Shown: positions 47,560-58,903 of the stretch, piece after piece
Layout: each line of letters starts with the position of its first letter
Position numbering within the stretch: position 1 is the first letter of the stretch
NCBI GenBank assembly: GCA_949592205.1
Contig: CATIUR010000003.1
Span: 20,613,501 to 20,677,500 of the forward strand
DNA length: 64,000 bases
Direction of reading: 5' to 3'
DNA from: Helichrysum umbraculigerum
Lineage: Eukaryota > Streptophyta > Magnoliopsida > Asterales > Asteraceae
Position numbers and translations under genes: made by a program
The notes under the pieces: generated by a model
Seen by the model: the letters and a program-made list of their open reading frames with translations, nothing else
Database searches by the model: none
What the model was told of the DNA's origin: nothing

Positions 47560-47582
47560 ATTTCGGGACGAAATTCTTCTAA

Positions 47583-47593
47583 CAGGGGGAGAA
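47583..47593 (+). other. Polypurine tract of the gypsy element
   Basis: CAGGGGGAGAA lies immediately before the 3' LTR, the expected site for plus-strand priming. Confidence 0.88.
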
Positions 47594-50198
47594 TGTGACA
47601 ACCGTCAATTTAGGACTATAATTTAGTGCCTAATCAAGTTTTAACACGTGTAATTAGTTATGTGTTAGGCTAATTAATGTATCAACTATTATATATATAT
47701 ATTGTTGAATATATATCTACAATTATGCGATTTGTTTAAATCGTACGAGTTTCAAATCGAATGAATTTCGATACAATAAATACGGACGTTGGTGAACAAT
47801 TGATCTAAGTAATACAAGGATTTTTAATAAAGTTTTTGTACTTAAAAATATTATGTCAATAATATTTTGTATCCAAGTTTTATCACACAATTTAAAATGT
47901 AAAACGCGCAAACAAATTAACTTACCTTTTTATAATTCAAATATAATGTGATTAGTAAAATATCTAAATAAAATATGGCGTAATAAATTGTATTTTAAAA
48001 TGTTCCAATCAATATTTAAAATAATTATTTAACGTTTAAACGACGGAACAAACGAACACCGCACGGAGCGGGAACGCGGGGCGAAAATGGGGATTTAACC
48101 TCCCACTTCCACCCACTTTTCCTTCATTTCTCTTTTTCTCTATCTCTCTCCTCTCTTATTTCTCTCAAACAACCAACACCAAAAATCAACGAAAAACGCA
48201 AAATAAACATACTAAACAACCTCGGATCTTCAAGCCCCTTTATAAATAAACGACCACCTCGCGACGATCTACAATCCTACCTTTCCGGAATTTCATTTCG
48301 GCGATTTGTAAGTTTCCGACACAACTCCGAAAACTCTCGTTTTTAAGTTTTATAACTTACTAGTTGTTTGTATAACCTTGTAATGTCCTAAAATGGGTTG
48401 GGTAAAAATATTAGGCCGATCGATGGCCGGAAAACGCGTTTTTGGAGTTGAAACTCCGATCAGACCCCGTACGTCGCATTTGGCCTGGAGCAAATGCGAC
48501 GTAGCGACCTACGTCGCACTATATTCTCAACGTCGCATATAGCGACGCAGCGACCTACGTCGCACTATACCCCCACGTCGCATATAGCGACGCAGCTTAC
48601 TACGTCGCATTGACTTGCGAACGTCGCACATAGCGACGCAGACCTTAACGTCGCAAATCGAACCTACGTCGCATTAGCGACGTAGCACCCTACGTCGCTA
48701 TTGATTTAGCACTGTCGACTTTAGCGACGCAACCCTCTTCGTCGCAAAACCCTACGTCGCAGCCTACGTCGCAGGCTACGTCGCACAAACCAGAACCTCA
48801 AAAACTCAGATTTTTTTACTAAGTGTCGAGGCTCGAAATTTTATCACTTGATTTCACTCAAATTCAAGTCCGGATGCGTTTTTCCTTAAAGCATTATAGT
48901 AGAAATAAAAATTTTCCAAGCTGACCTGGCAGCTCGACCCCAGCCAGGGGCTCTGCCCCCGGACCCCCGTACTTAGATTCCGTAAGCACATTTTTACACC
49001 AAATGTCAAACTTGTACAACTTCAAAACGCTTACGCGATACAACTTTTCAATCATAATTGGAATTTACTTTTCAAGTATAACACTTCTAAATCAATGAGA
49101 TAACATCAAGACTATTGTTGCAAGTAATCACCAACGGGCCGTACACGTTTTCAAAACATACTTCAAAGATCAAACAAGTCGTTGTAACTTGTATCAAGTC
49201 AATCAAACAAGTCGTAGTAACTTGTAACAATACAATCAACCAAATCAGGGTAATTTGGACATCAAGTTAAACAAACAATTTAAATGGTAGTCTTTCGAGA
49301 TACCGGCACAATTAATAACACTTCAAGTGTCGTGGACACATTCAGGTTTCAAGCCTTTGGACTTCAATTCACCGCTAATAACTTCAAGTTTATTAAATTA
49401 AACACTTCAAGACTCAGGTGAGTTTCATAGCCCCATTTTCACTACTTTTACCAGGGGTGTGATATTACTGCATCATTTTGTTTTACAAGTAGAACGCAAG
49501 TGACAAACTTCAAATACTACATGAGTTTCAAGCTAATCAATTTAAAGTCCTCCATAAGCATAGTCTCTAGTATTTTATAGCGTGAATGTTAGTATATGAT
49601 ATCATATGGGATTGACAATCCTCATCCGGGTTAGCACGCACTAATCGGTCAAACGGATGTATTAGCATTTGGGAAGACGAGTGTTGATTAGGCACTCGTA
49701 GGAGGCAAATCATGTTAGGTTTCCTTAATTGGGCCTGACAAATCAGTTAAGCTCAGACTATGTGCTCATGGACAGTATAACTTTTATTTTGCTTAAGTGC
49801 ATTTTAAATTCATTATAAATCTTGCGGTTCTGACAATTATACATTGACATACAAACCTGTGAGCTCACCAGCGTTTTCGCTGACCCATTTTAGTATATAT
49901 CACAGGTACCCAGCAGTAGGTTGACTGCACAAGCAGGGATTTCTAGCTCGAGTCAGCATACATACAATTAGAGATTGGACTGCATTATTATATTTTGTAA
50001 AAGTAATTATGCCATGTAATCTCTCAATTTCAGGAACCGAGCTAGTGCAATATTATTTTTGATGTAAACGTTAACTTTATTAATACAAGTTTAAAACGAC
50101 GCATATAGTGGTCGTTCATTATTATCTTTGTGCTTTGTATATTGATTAGTGGCACCCAAATCAAGCTTCCGCAAATCATTAAATTTGGGGGTGTCACA
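47594..50198 (+). repeat. Gypsy 3' LTR
   Basis: Same length as the 5' LTR and identical at every position compared. TATA box at 48241-48248, palindrome array at 48469-48786. Confidence 0.95.
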
Positions 50199-50203
50199 TT
50201 ATC

Positions 50204-52333
50204 TCCAACCATCATGAAACCATCACTGGTCTAGAAACTATGCATGAAGATCATCAGAAAATCTGCATTAGACTTGAGGAGATCATTCAATTCGTTTCTG
50301 AGGCTGAGGGAGAGAATGAAGATGATGATGCTAAGGATTACACTCCCTTTGATAATGACTCATCAGATATGGATGTCGCTGAGGAAAGAGAGATGGGTGT
50401 TTTCCCTGAGTTTCATCCTGATGAACAAAGAAGGTATGACTATCTAGTCAAAGAGTGGGCTGCTGATGAGAATGCACGAGTTATGGGGGAGTCAGCAAGC
50501 TTTGAGCTGATGAGGTGGGAATGGATGAATAGACAACAAGAAGATGATGTTGCCAATATGGATGAAGGAGATGATGATGATGATGATGATAATGATGACA
50601 ATGATGGTAATAATGGAAGTGATGAAAAGAAAAATGATGTTGCTGATATACAAGATAGTGCTGATAAAGAAGTCAAGAATGATGGGACAAGTGAAAAAAG
50701 TACTGATGCTGGTGCTAATGATAAGAAAGAAGAAGATATTGCTAATCAGATGGAAGATCAGCAACCAGTAGTCTCTGATGATCAAATAGAAGATCTGCTA
50801 CCAATCTCTTCCATTTTAATAAAAAGAAAAAGGACCAGCGAGTCTCCCACATCAGAGTTCATTTCTTCTAAAAAGATAAACTTCTCTGAAGAAGAAATAG
50901 CAGCCGCCATGCACAATCTCAAAACTATCATTCAGCAACCTCATACAGACACTGTCATATCTGAGGTATCCCCAGCAACAGAAATCATTCCATCAGCAAC
51001 AATCCAAACATCAGCAACAATCCAGACAACAGCAACAACACAATCATCAACCCCACTTCTAGCAACAACAACTGCACCAATTACCGCAACCACAATAGCA
51101 ACTACACAGATCACCATCTCAATTCCCACTATCACCAATCCAACAGAAGCAACAACTACTACAACTCATCATCACTCTCAATCTGAGATCACAGAGTCAG
51201 ATTCTTCTGTTCCTGCTCATCTTTTGTCATCAGTTGTAACTTCAGAAAGTCCTCGTCATGAAGAAACTGAACAGCAGCGAATAGTAAGAAAAATTAAAGA
51301 GAGACAGAAGCATGAGAGGGAGATGCTTTTAAAATATCAAGCTGAGCTAAATGAAGAAGAAGAAGAAGAAAGAAAGAGAAAGCTGAAAGAACAAGCTGAT
51401 TCTGATCGAGCTTATCTATTGAAGCTGGGTGGAGATGAAGCCATTCAAAAAGAAAGATAAATCTTCTTAAAAAGAAAGCAAGAAGATGAAGACTTTAGGC
51501 TGTCTAAACTCCTTCAAGATGTTGAAGAATCTGATCTTCAACAAGAGATTTGTGCAAATAAAAAGGGCAGCAAGTTGAAAAAGAAAGGGGGAGCAAAGAC
51601 CTCTGCTGATAAAATGTTGGATGAGATTGACAGAAAGAAATATGCTGTCAGAATGGTTGGAAGATCAAACCCTGCTCCTATCACAAAAGTCTACCTGAAG
51701 AAGCCTAAGAACAAGTCTCAAGCTCAGCTACTTATCCACAGAGGATTGGATTCTCAAGCAATCAATCTTGATCAAGTCTGTAAACTACATAGAGAAGAAT
51801 GGAATGAAATTAGACTTGCTATCAATCACTCCTCAAGTGTAGCAAAGGAAGAAGTTTTGGCTGAGATTGACAGATTGTTCAAGAAAATGGTGGATCTACA
51901 GCTACTTAGACAAGAAGACACTGTCATATTTAGTGAAGAGATAGTACAGCCACCAAGTCCAAGGTATAGGGCAGGTACCAACATAATTATCAGAATCCCA
52001 AACACTAGCAAACTGAATCTGTCAATTCCTGATGGAGTGCCAAGGGTTGAGGGCGCTGAAGTTACTGAAGGAGAGAAAGGGATTGTTTACAGGGACTTCA
52101 ACGGAAAGCTGTGTTTCCAAAGAGAATCAGAACTTGAAAAGATAGATCACGAGCAGCTTGTACATCTCATCAGAATAGTCAGTGTGCTTCCCAAGGACTC
52201 ATCAATGAGAAAAGCAATCATGGAAGAAGGGCTTGCTAGACAGTACAGGTTCCTGCCATCCAGTGACAAATATGAATTACAGAGTGAGTTGGGCATCGTA
52301 AAAGAAGAAGAAGTTTGGGGATGTTTAAACTGA
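50204..52333 (+). pseudogene. Giant unknown ORF of the copia-type element, 3' half
   Basis: This continues the 37861 frame in phase for 710 codons, ending TGA at 52331-52333, with one in-frame TAA at 51458-51460. It holds an acidic region with a run of Asp from GAT repeats (about 50565-50605), a Thr/Ala/Ile-rich segment (about 50990-51170), a highly charged probable coiled coil (KIKERQKHEREMLLKYQAEL and following Glu/Lys, about 51285-51420), and a more globular C-terminal ~230 residues (DEIDRKKYAVRMVGRSNPAP, then VHLIRIVSVLPKDSSMRKA). Together with the 5' half the ORF is about 1,440 codons. No known family was recognised. Confidence 0.7.
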
Positions 52334-52580
52334 AGCTTGTAATAGATTAGGTTTATTGTAACTAAATTTACTTTATGATATACAGTTCAATGAAACCTAA
52401 TTTTGTTTTTGAGAAAACCAAAGTGCAAAACTCAGATCATATCAAAAGAATCCAAAAAGAAAAATGAATGGATCACAAGTATAAAGTCACTGAATGTTTA
52501 AATTCTTAAACACTGACTATAAACTTTCACAGCAACAAGTTTGTCTAGGGAGCTTCAATCACAATCATTTAGGGGGAGAT
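52334..52580 (+). other. 3' non-coding region and polypurine tract of copia-type element
   Basis: Short AT-rich stretch ending in AGGGGGAGA (52571-52579), directly before the right LTR. Confidence 0.8.
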
Positions 52581-53635
52581 TGTTGAGTCACTAGTCGCTG
52601 ACCACGATGAAGTCACTGGTCGCTGACCAACTCAACTATACACTACTTAATGAAGAAATGGATTGTATCGAAGCTGCTGTTGCTAATGATAGGTTTCGCT
52701 GATCATCATTCATTCTGTTCGATATTCTGAGGAAGATTTAAAAGCTCAACATTGGTGTGTCGCTGATCTACGTCAGCGAGAGCCTTACTTCTTCAAATCA
52801 ATAAAGGCAAAAGTCACTGCCAGAATAACAGCTAGTCACTGAAGATCTTTTGTTCAATTCATTCTACAAGAGCATGTTAGCTCGCAGTGAGTGAGGAGGA
52901 TTGCTGCATCTTCAGTGACTATTCAATAAAGCCTCTCAATCATCAAGTACTAAAAAGTACTGTACTTATCTATACATCAGCAAGAGTGTTCCAGTTCGAA
53001 GTATGTCCGAAAGATTACGTGGCAGCAAGTGATTGGTTTTAAGGTAACGAGATATTTGCGGTAACATAATTGGGACCCGCAGAATGTCGGTTTATCAGAG
53101 ATCAGGACCAATCAAGCAGCAACACGTGTCCTTCCAAGATCCTATTTTGTAGGCGATATTTTAGGAACTCTTGTAGTATAAATAGTTCAGTGTTTTGTAC
53201 TATTGAGGCTAGTCGTCATATGCACCGTTCTTCTGTTTGTCAGAGAACTAGTTTGTCTAGGTGTGTATTAAGACTCAGCGAGGTTAACTATCAGCGTGTA
53301 TGTCCACTGTAGTTAATACTCTTCATTGTAATAATTTAGCTAAGTGTTTGAATTGGATTAACTTTGGTTAATCCATTCCGCATTCAACACTTCGTGAATT
53401 TAATCAATACAATTCACTTTCAGCTACTATTACTTGTCGTTCTTTGATTCTGTTATATCTTTAATCTGTTATTTCAATTCCGTCATACTCTGTTATAGAT
53501 AATTAATTTAAAACAATCTGAAACACTTGGTAAAATCTGAAATTGTTTTAAATTGTATTCAACCCCCCCTTCTACAATTAAAATTTACACTTTGTGATTC
53601 CAAATCACTAACTAATAGTGATTACGGGACTTTCA
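52581..53635 (+). repeat. Copia-type 3' LTR
   Basis: Starts TGTTGAGTCACTAG and ends GGGACTTTCA. TATAAATA at 53177-53184. It differs from 33611-34671 at about eight sites seen by eye and in poly-C length. Confidence 0.88.
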
Positions 53636-53655
53636 ATCTTCTTCGAGACACTATC
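53636..53655 (-). pseudogene. 20-bp sliver of MULE transposase exon 4 between two insertions
   Basis: Only 20 bp of MULE sequence separates the copia-type element from the next solo LTR. Five bases on each side are target duplications (ATCTT and CTATC), leaving 10 unique bases. On the minus strand they fit exactly into exon 4, keeping the frame between 56310 and 33610. Confidence 0.8.
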
Positions 53656-55329
53656 TGTAACACCCCCAATTTAATGCTTTGCGGAAGCGAGTTTTGGGGT
53701 GCTACTAATCAAATATCAAGCACCAAGATTAATAGCAAACGACTCTAAATGAAACGTTTTAGAAAATACATTACATCACCGTACATTACATAAGTTTTCA
53801 AAAGTTTACATAGCTTGGAGTTCGTCTAATAGTATCTAGAGATTTTAAAACATAACAGTTAGTACCAAAGTAATGCAATAAAATCTTCAAGTATGTATGC
53901 ATGCGACTCAAGCTATCAAGCAGTCCTGCTGGGCATCCCTATTGTTGATGCGTACCTGAGAATGCATCACTAAAAACGTCAACCAAAAGGTTGGTGAATC
54001 TCACAGGTTTGTAATAAGTAGTAAGAGAGTTTTGTACACAAAGTAGTAAGTAAGTTATCATACAAGTAAAACCAATCAGTAGTAAATACATCACAATGTA
54101 TATATCAGTAAGTAAGTAATTCACGGTTGTAGTGGGGTCGGTGTATCTTGCCATGAGCCATCATAGTCGAGCTTAACGTACGTAATTTTGCCCCTCGTGA
54201 GTGCTAATCCAAAAACACTCATATGAAAAACGAGTAGAAAACGCCCATTTATACGAGTACGGTTCGTGGTGGCGCTACCACCCTGAGCGGGGATTGTCAG
54301 TCCCATATGGATCCATATATTAAAACTCTCGCTTATCGTATAATTAACAACTATGACTTCAGAGGCCTTCATTGGATTAAACGGAAACTCATGCAATTTG
54401 ATATACCGGTAAGTAGTAATTCAGTAGCGTAGTAAAACAGTAAGTTGCTATGTTCGTACGGTAGCAAGGTAGTAAATCGGTAATGTAGTAAAACGGTAGC
54501 TTACTTCGTTGTTAAAGTAGCAAAGTATCAGTATCGTAGTAAAATAGTGAATCACTAAGTTTGTACAGTAGCAAAGTAGTTCATCGGTAAAGTAGTAAGT
54601 TGGTGGAATAGTAACTCCGTAAAGTAGTAAACCCATAAGGTAGTAAAGTAGAAATCGGTAAGTTTGTAAATCAGTAAAGCATTTTGTTTATAAGTTTGTA
54701 ACACAGTAATTACAAGTAGGAAATCAACACATTTATACATGTATTCAAGTAAAACAAGTAATTTCAGTAAACAAGTAATGCATCTCCCCCAAAATAGTAA
54801 AAACAGTAAAAAGGGGCTGTGAGACTCACCTGAAGAGCAAGCAATCCTAAATGTGCGCACGTGTACCAAGTGTAACTTCCTAGTACCCTAAACACGCGAG
54901 ATTATATATTTGTAACTGGCTGTTTAGTAAATCATTCGTATAATTGTTCACTTTATTAGTTATGTTCAACGCACTCGACTAGTGTTTACGTTTATATGTT
55001 TGAAATCCAATTAAGTTTGTAGTTTGTAAAAGTGTATGGACCGTTGGTGACGGAATTGAAATCATATTTCAAAATACAATTTTTGTACTTGTTTCTAGTT
55101 GATTTCATGAACTTTAGATACTTATTTAGCTTGCAATTGATCTAATGTGTTAAGGTTAAAGATTGAAGAAAGAATATGAAAAGATGGTGCATTTTGCTGA
55201 TTTGACTATGTTACACCGTTTTGGCCATATCTCTCTCATACGAACTCGGATTTAGACGATCAAGTTGCCCAAACGACCATGACTCAGAGGACTACAAAAC
55301 TACAAAATATGGTGTTGTAGATGCATGTT

Positions 55330-55432
55330 ACCCGTCCGGGTGAGGCTTCATACCCGTCCGGGTGAGGTCTCATACCCGTCCGGGTGAATTTTGTGACCCG
55401 TCCGGGTTACTTGATCCACTCGTCCGGGTGAG
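55330..55432. repeat. Tandem ACCCGTCCGGGT units in solo LTR
   Basis: The palindrome ACCCGTCCGGGT occurs four times at ~22-bp spacing, followed by a partial fifth copy (CTCGTCCGGGTGAG). Spacers vary. It resembles in position and CpG content, but not in sequence, the CGTCGCA arrays of the other gypsy LTRs. Confidence 0.9.
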
Positions 55433-56155
55433 TTGTTTCCTTCGAGTCTGTTCGTGCAGTTAACTCACAATACCAGTTTTAAATCCGTTTTCGCGTACAA
55501 TCAACTTAATAGAATGCTAATACATGAGGATATAAATATAACAAACATGTATTTAAAGTGAAATTTGAAGTTTTCTTACAATTAAAATTTGAGACCGTGG
55601 ATGATGATGATGAACGATGAAGATGATGATGATCCAATATGAAGATGGAGATGATAATGATGATGTGTGATGGTTAATCTTGTTATTGTTAATTGTTGTT
55701 GTTGTTTGAAGTTGGAACCGAAAGGAGAGGGAACGAGAGAGAGAGATCAGAGACTTGAGTTGTGTGCGTGTGTGTGTATCAAATAATTGAGGTCGGTTGT
55801 ATACCGGCCTCCAATAATTGTAGTTAGGTGGTATTTTTCGCTCCGTGTTTGCGTACCCGATCGTAAAGCAGTATAATCTTTTAAAATGATAAATTTCTAA
55901 AAATATAATCGTACATGTTTTTAATTGAAATATTTTATAAAAATGTTTTTACGGAGATATAAAATTGTATCTTTGTTTTACTTAAAACATACGGATAGTT
56001 TTCTGTGTCCAAAATGTATTTAAATTTCTAACGAAGTAAATAATTATTATTCTCAACAATAACACTTTTATTTAAAAATGTTTTGAACAATTGTCCATTT
56101 TTAGTTTCTGCGTTTTGTCAGATTCGTGTATACGTGATTATTAAATAATCGTTTC

Positions 56156-56158
<3 letters not shown>

Positions 56159-56214
<56 letters not shown>
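56159..56214. repeat. (TA)n microsatellite
   Basis: A nearly pure TA tract of about 50 bp inside the solo LTR. Confidence 0.9.
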
Positions 56215-56535
56215 ATACTTGAGTACTTGAATATTAACACGTATATAATACGTGTCTTAAAAGTTTAAATTTGGACCAAATTTTGGGTCATTTTTGACTG
56301 GGTGTCACACTTTCTATGCAACTGGAGCAGAAATTCTTCTTTAGATATACAGATAGATATATACAGATAGATATAGATAGATATACAAGTAAATATGTAA
56401 TTGCAAACAAAAATATAATTTTTAAAAAAAATTGGAAATATCCTTTTCGTAAAACGGATACACCAGCTAATATTTTAGCTTATCAAATGACCAAAAATTC
56501 ATCAACATCACCCAATGATCAACAATATACTTATG

Positions 56536-56540
56536 TCCAC

Positions 56541-56577
<37 letters not shown>

Positions 56578-56590
56578 TATACACATATAT
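56536..56590. repeat. (ACACAT)n microsatellite in MULE intron
   Basis: Repeats of ACATAC/ACACAT with a TATA-rich end, inside the intron after proposed exon 3. Confidence 0.85.
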
Positions 56591-57582
56591 AAAATCACTT
56601 ACCGCAATCCGCAAAAATTGACCGAATTCTTTAAATTCAATAACCTTCCTTTTGCGCTCCCAGTAGATCCCACGTGGTATTTGATCTCGCTTAGGCCTTG
56701 TAGCAATTGTCTCTACCTGACGATGAAAAGCTTCCCAAATTCAAGCCTTGTAAACAATAAGCAAACTACAAACAAGCATATTAATGTTTTAATATATTAT
56801 AAATTAAATAAACAATAAGTATGAAATAATTCGAACATTAATAATTAAGATGATGCTACCTTACACGCCCAGCCGAAACCACTCAACGTGTACTGCATCC
56901 CTTCTTGACTCATCCGAGTCTCCAAACCCTTATCCAGCTGCTCATAACTTCTGGCCCAAATAATATTACCCTAAGGGTACCGGTCAAAAACATCGAAATG
57001 CTCAACTATATGCATATGATCATCCTCAATATTATGCGAACCCTGCTTTCCCAAAAACCCTTTATATAGCAACATAAGCATACACATGCGCACACAATCC
57101 TCATCGCTCAATTTCCTCGGCCCACTAAACAAACATTTATCGTGAAACTTATTAGAAAGGTCTGATACACGTACGTTGCGTTTGACAATTTCCGGGAACA
57201 AACGCGCTCTAAATGCCGGGGTCATCCGTTGAACCTCCTTGGGAATATGATCCGCTATATTTTTATTGGGACTGAATCGAAAACCTGTCATCAGACAAAA
57301 CTCCCTGCGACCGAATCGTAGAAAATGGTCATCCGTATCCGCCACCCTAAACCACAAATCACCCGCCTCCGCGCGAGGGTGCTTTAACCCTGGACGCTCC
57401 TTTCGTCGAAACTGCAGTATATGATGCACAAAACCCGGGTCATTGTCCGCAGCCTTCACATCCAACCAATGCCCAAAGCAGTGGTCTCTAAATATCTTTT
57501 GTTGATCGTTTGATAAGTGCAACTTGATATGGCCAGTAACAGTGAGTTGACTTTTCAAAGTCAGTCATCCATTAAAAATGTC

Positions 57583-58885
57583 CTGCCGAGTGATCAATCA
57601 AGCCAAACAAGTATCATTAATAAAAGCGATAAATAACAACCAATTGAGCTGTAACTTTAGCGAAATGAAACAACTATAATCGACATTTAATAAAATAAAT
57701 GTATACATGTTTATTTAACGACTATACATAAATATAACTATTAAGGATGTATATGATCATTTCATGTGGTTATACTAATCAAATGCATTTAACATAACCC
57801 GACCCGAACCAATTCACAACCCACCGCCACTCATTACCTTGCCAGCTAGATGTCTTATAAATCATGACTTGGTTACTTCCATATTCATTCTTTATTTAAG
57901 TAAAATAAATGAGAAAACTTGAGCCCAAATTCTCTGTGTGTTTTATTTTTCTTCTTTATAAAATGATATTTATATATATTAAAAATCATATATGTTATAC
58001 TGATATTAATCCATTATTTTTCTATCAAAACATGTTCTGTACTATCGTGTTCTCTAAGGATTGCACATTAACTTTTTTTCCATCAACTTTTATTCATCTT
58101 TTACTAATCCTCAATTTTTATTTTTTTTATTTTGGTCATGGTTCTTAAGATGTTATAGTATCAGTGTGACTTTGTTTCTATTAAATTTAACTGTTGACAT
58201 TTATATAATTATATACTTTGTAGATATTAACTCTCAAATGATCATAACTTTTACTCTTTATCTTTCTCATGACGTAACAATTTAAGTAACTCTATTTATA
58301 TAAATTTCATCAAGTTTTATAGAAATATATATAATTGTCTTCAAGAATTCCGACTAGAGTTATAAGCTTGACTTTACAACCAAAACCGAATTTGATTTTA
58401 GCTTGGTTTGGTTCAATATGGAAGTGATTTGTTTCAGTTGAGATTTTTACCCAATCAAAAAGCTCACCTAAAAACTAGAATTGCAAAACCCAAAACTTGC
58501 TTAAAATGGCGTTGGTTCAATAATGGCGTTGTATTAAACTCTATATTCAATCAAAATATGCTACCCGACACAATGTATGGAACAAAACTCAAACATTGCT
58601 TCGTAATAGCACACAATGTATCAACAACCTAGCTTCATAATATCAAACAAACATTGCGATTTATTACACTTTGTATTAAACTCTATACACAATGTATTAA
58701 CCTACCTAGCTTCGTAATATCACATAAACATTGCTTAAAAACCGATCAAATTCATGAACAATGCAAAATATATGTTGCACACTAAGTGTTCGACGAAATG
58801 CCACAATGAAAATTCGGATTTAAACATACTAAATTCAAAAACACGCGGTAACTTTAACAAATATTATACAAAAACAACATAATAC
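57583..58885 (-). other. Probable first intron of the MULE transposase gene
   Basis: AT-rich 1.3 kb between the proposed donor at 58885 and acceptor at 57583. No gene is seen. The direct word AACATTGCTT recurs near 58590 and 58730. Confidence 0.5.
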
Positions 58886-58903
58886 CTGATAATCATCCAT
58901 CAT

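Larger units (their letters stand above)
40054..50198 (+). mobile_element. Full-length Ty3/gypsy chromovirus-type element, apparently intact
   Basis: This 10,145-bp element has two 2,605-bp LTRs (40054-42658 and 47594-50198) and an exact 5-bp duplication TTATC (40049-40053 and 50199-50203). Primer-binding site, uninterrupted gag-pol and polypurine tract are all present. No difference between the LTRs was found in the several hundred bases compared directly, so the insertion is very recent. The pol order (protease, RT, RNase H, integrase, C-terminal chromodomain-like tail) and MPPRR start suggest the Tekay/Del chromovirus group. Confidence 0.95.
33611..53635 (+). mobile_element. Ty1/copia-type non-autonomous element (gag plus giant unknown ORF)
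   Basis: LTRs of ~1.06 kb (33611-34671 and 52581-53635) enclose gag and a second large ORF, which is split by a gypsy insertion at 40054-50198. A 5-bp duplication with one mismatch flanks it (ACCTT at 33606-33610, ATCTT at 53636-53640). The primer-binding site TGGTATCAGAGC (34674-34685, initiator tRNA-Met) and polypurine tract AGGGGGAGA (52571-52579) are present. There is no protease, integrase, RT or RNase H, so it is a gag-only derivative. The long gag with extra knuckles and a large extra ORF recalls the SIRE/Maximus lineage, a tentative placement. The LTRs differ at roughly eight sites plus a poly-C length change. Confidence 0.85.
53656..56309 (-). mobile_element. Second Ty3/gypsy solo LTR
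   Basis: On the minus strand it starts TGTGACACCCAGTC at 56309 and ends ...AATTGGGGGTGTTACA at 53656. The 5-bp flanks CTATC (53651-53655) and CTTTC (56310-56314) differ at one base. The end shares CGCTTCCGCAAAGCATTAAAT with the other gypsy LTRs. It contains CpG palindrome units at 55330-55432, a GA run near 55735-55745 and a long (TA)n tract at about 56159-56203. No internal genes remain. Confidence 0.85.
56310..58903 (-). pseudogene. MULE transposase gene, N-terminal exons with DUF1985 domain
   Basis: Proposed exons on the minus strand: 58903-58886 (ATG, six codons, donor CAG|GTATTA), 57582-56860 (acceptor GGCAG|GAC, donor AAG|GTAGC), 56746-56603 (acceptor CAAG|GCT, donor GCG|GTAAGT) and 56321-56310 (acceptor CTCCAG|TTG; the rest of exon 4 lies beyond the insertions). 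All are phase 0. Exon 2 has a DUF1985-type pattern: FGHWLDV, then DLWFRVADTDDHFLRFG and REFCLMTGFRF. DUF1985 is best known from plant MULEs, often with Ulp1-like peptidases; here it precedes the MuDR/DDE/SWIM transposase in one ~911-codon gene. In-frame stops at 57567-57565 (TGA), 56973-56971 (TAG) and 56743-56741 (TGA) all fit positions for Trp. The first exon is the least certain part. Confidence 0.75.

Noticed and set aside
50440..51138. Minus-strand ORFs rich in Ser, Ile or Val opposite the giant ORF
   Set aside because: They are antisense readings of the GAT and ACA repeats of the plus-strand ORF.
54448..54869. Leu/Tyr-rich minus-strand ORFs in the second solo LTR
   Set aside because: They come from a degenerate GTAGTAAA-type repeat tract and have no protein-like features beyond that.
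55330..55432. CRISPR-like array of ACCCGTCCGGGT repeats
   Set aside because: The window is plant nuclear DNA, the repeats are only 12 bp with short, variable spacers, and they lie inside an LTR. No cas-like gene is present.
17696..58903. Reassigned TGA codon (TGA read as Trp) in the MULE gene
   Set aside because: One of the stops is TAG, ordinary TGG codons are kept elsewhere in the same exons, and clpC in the same window uses the standard code. Mutational decay is simpler.
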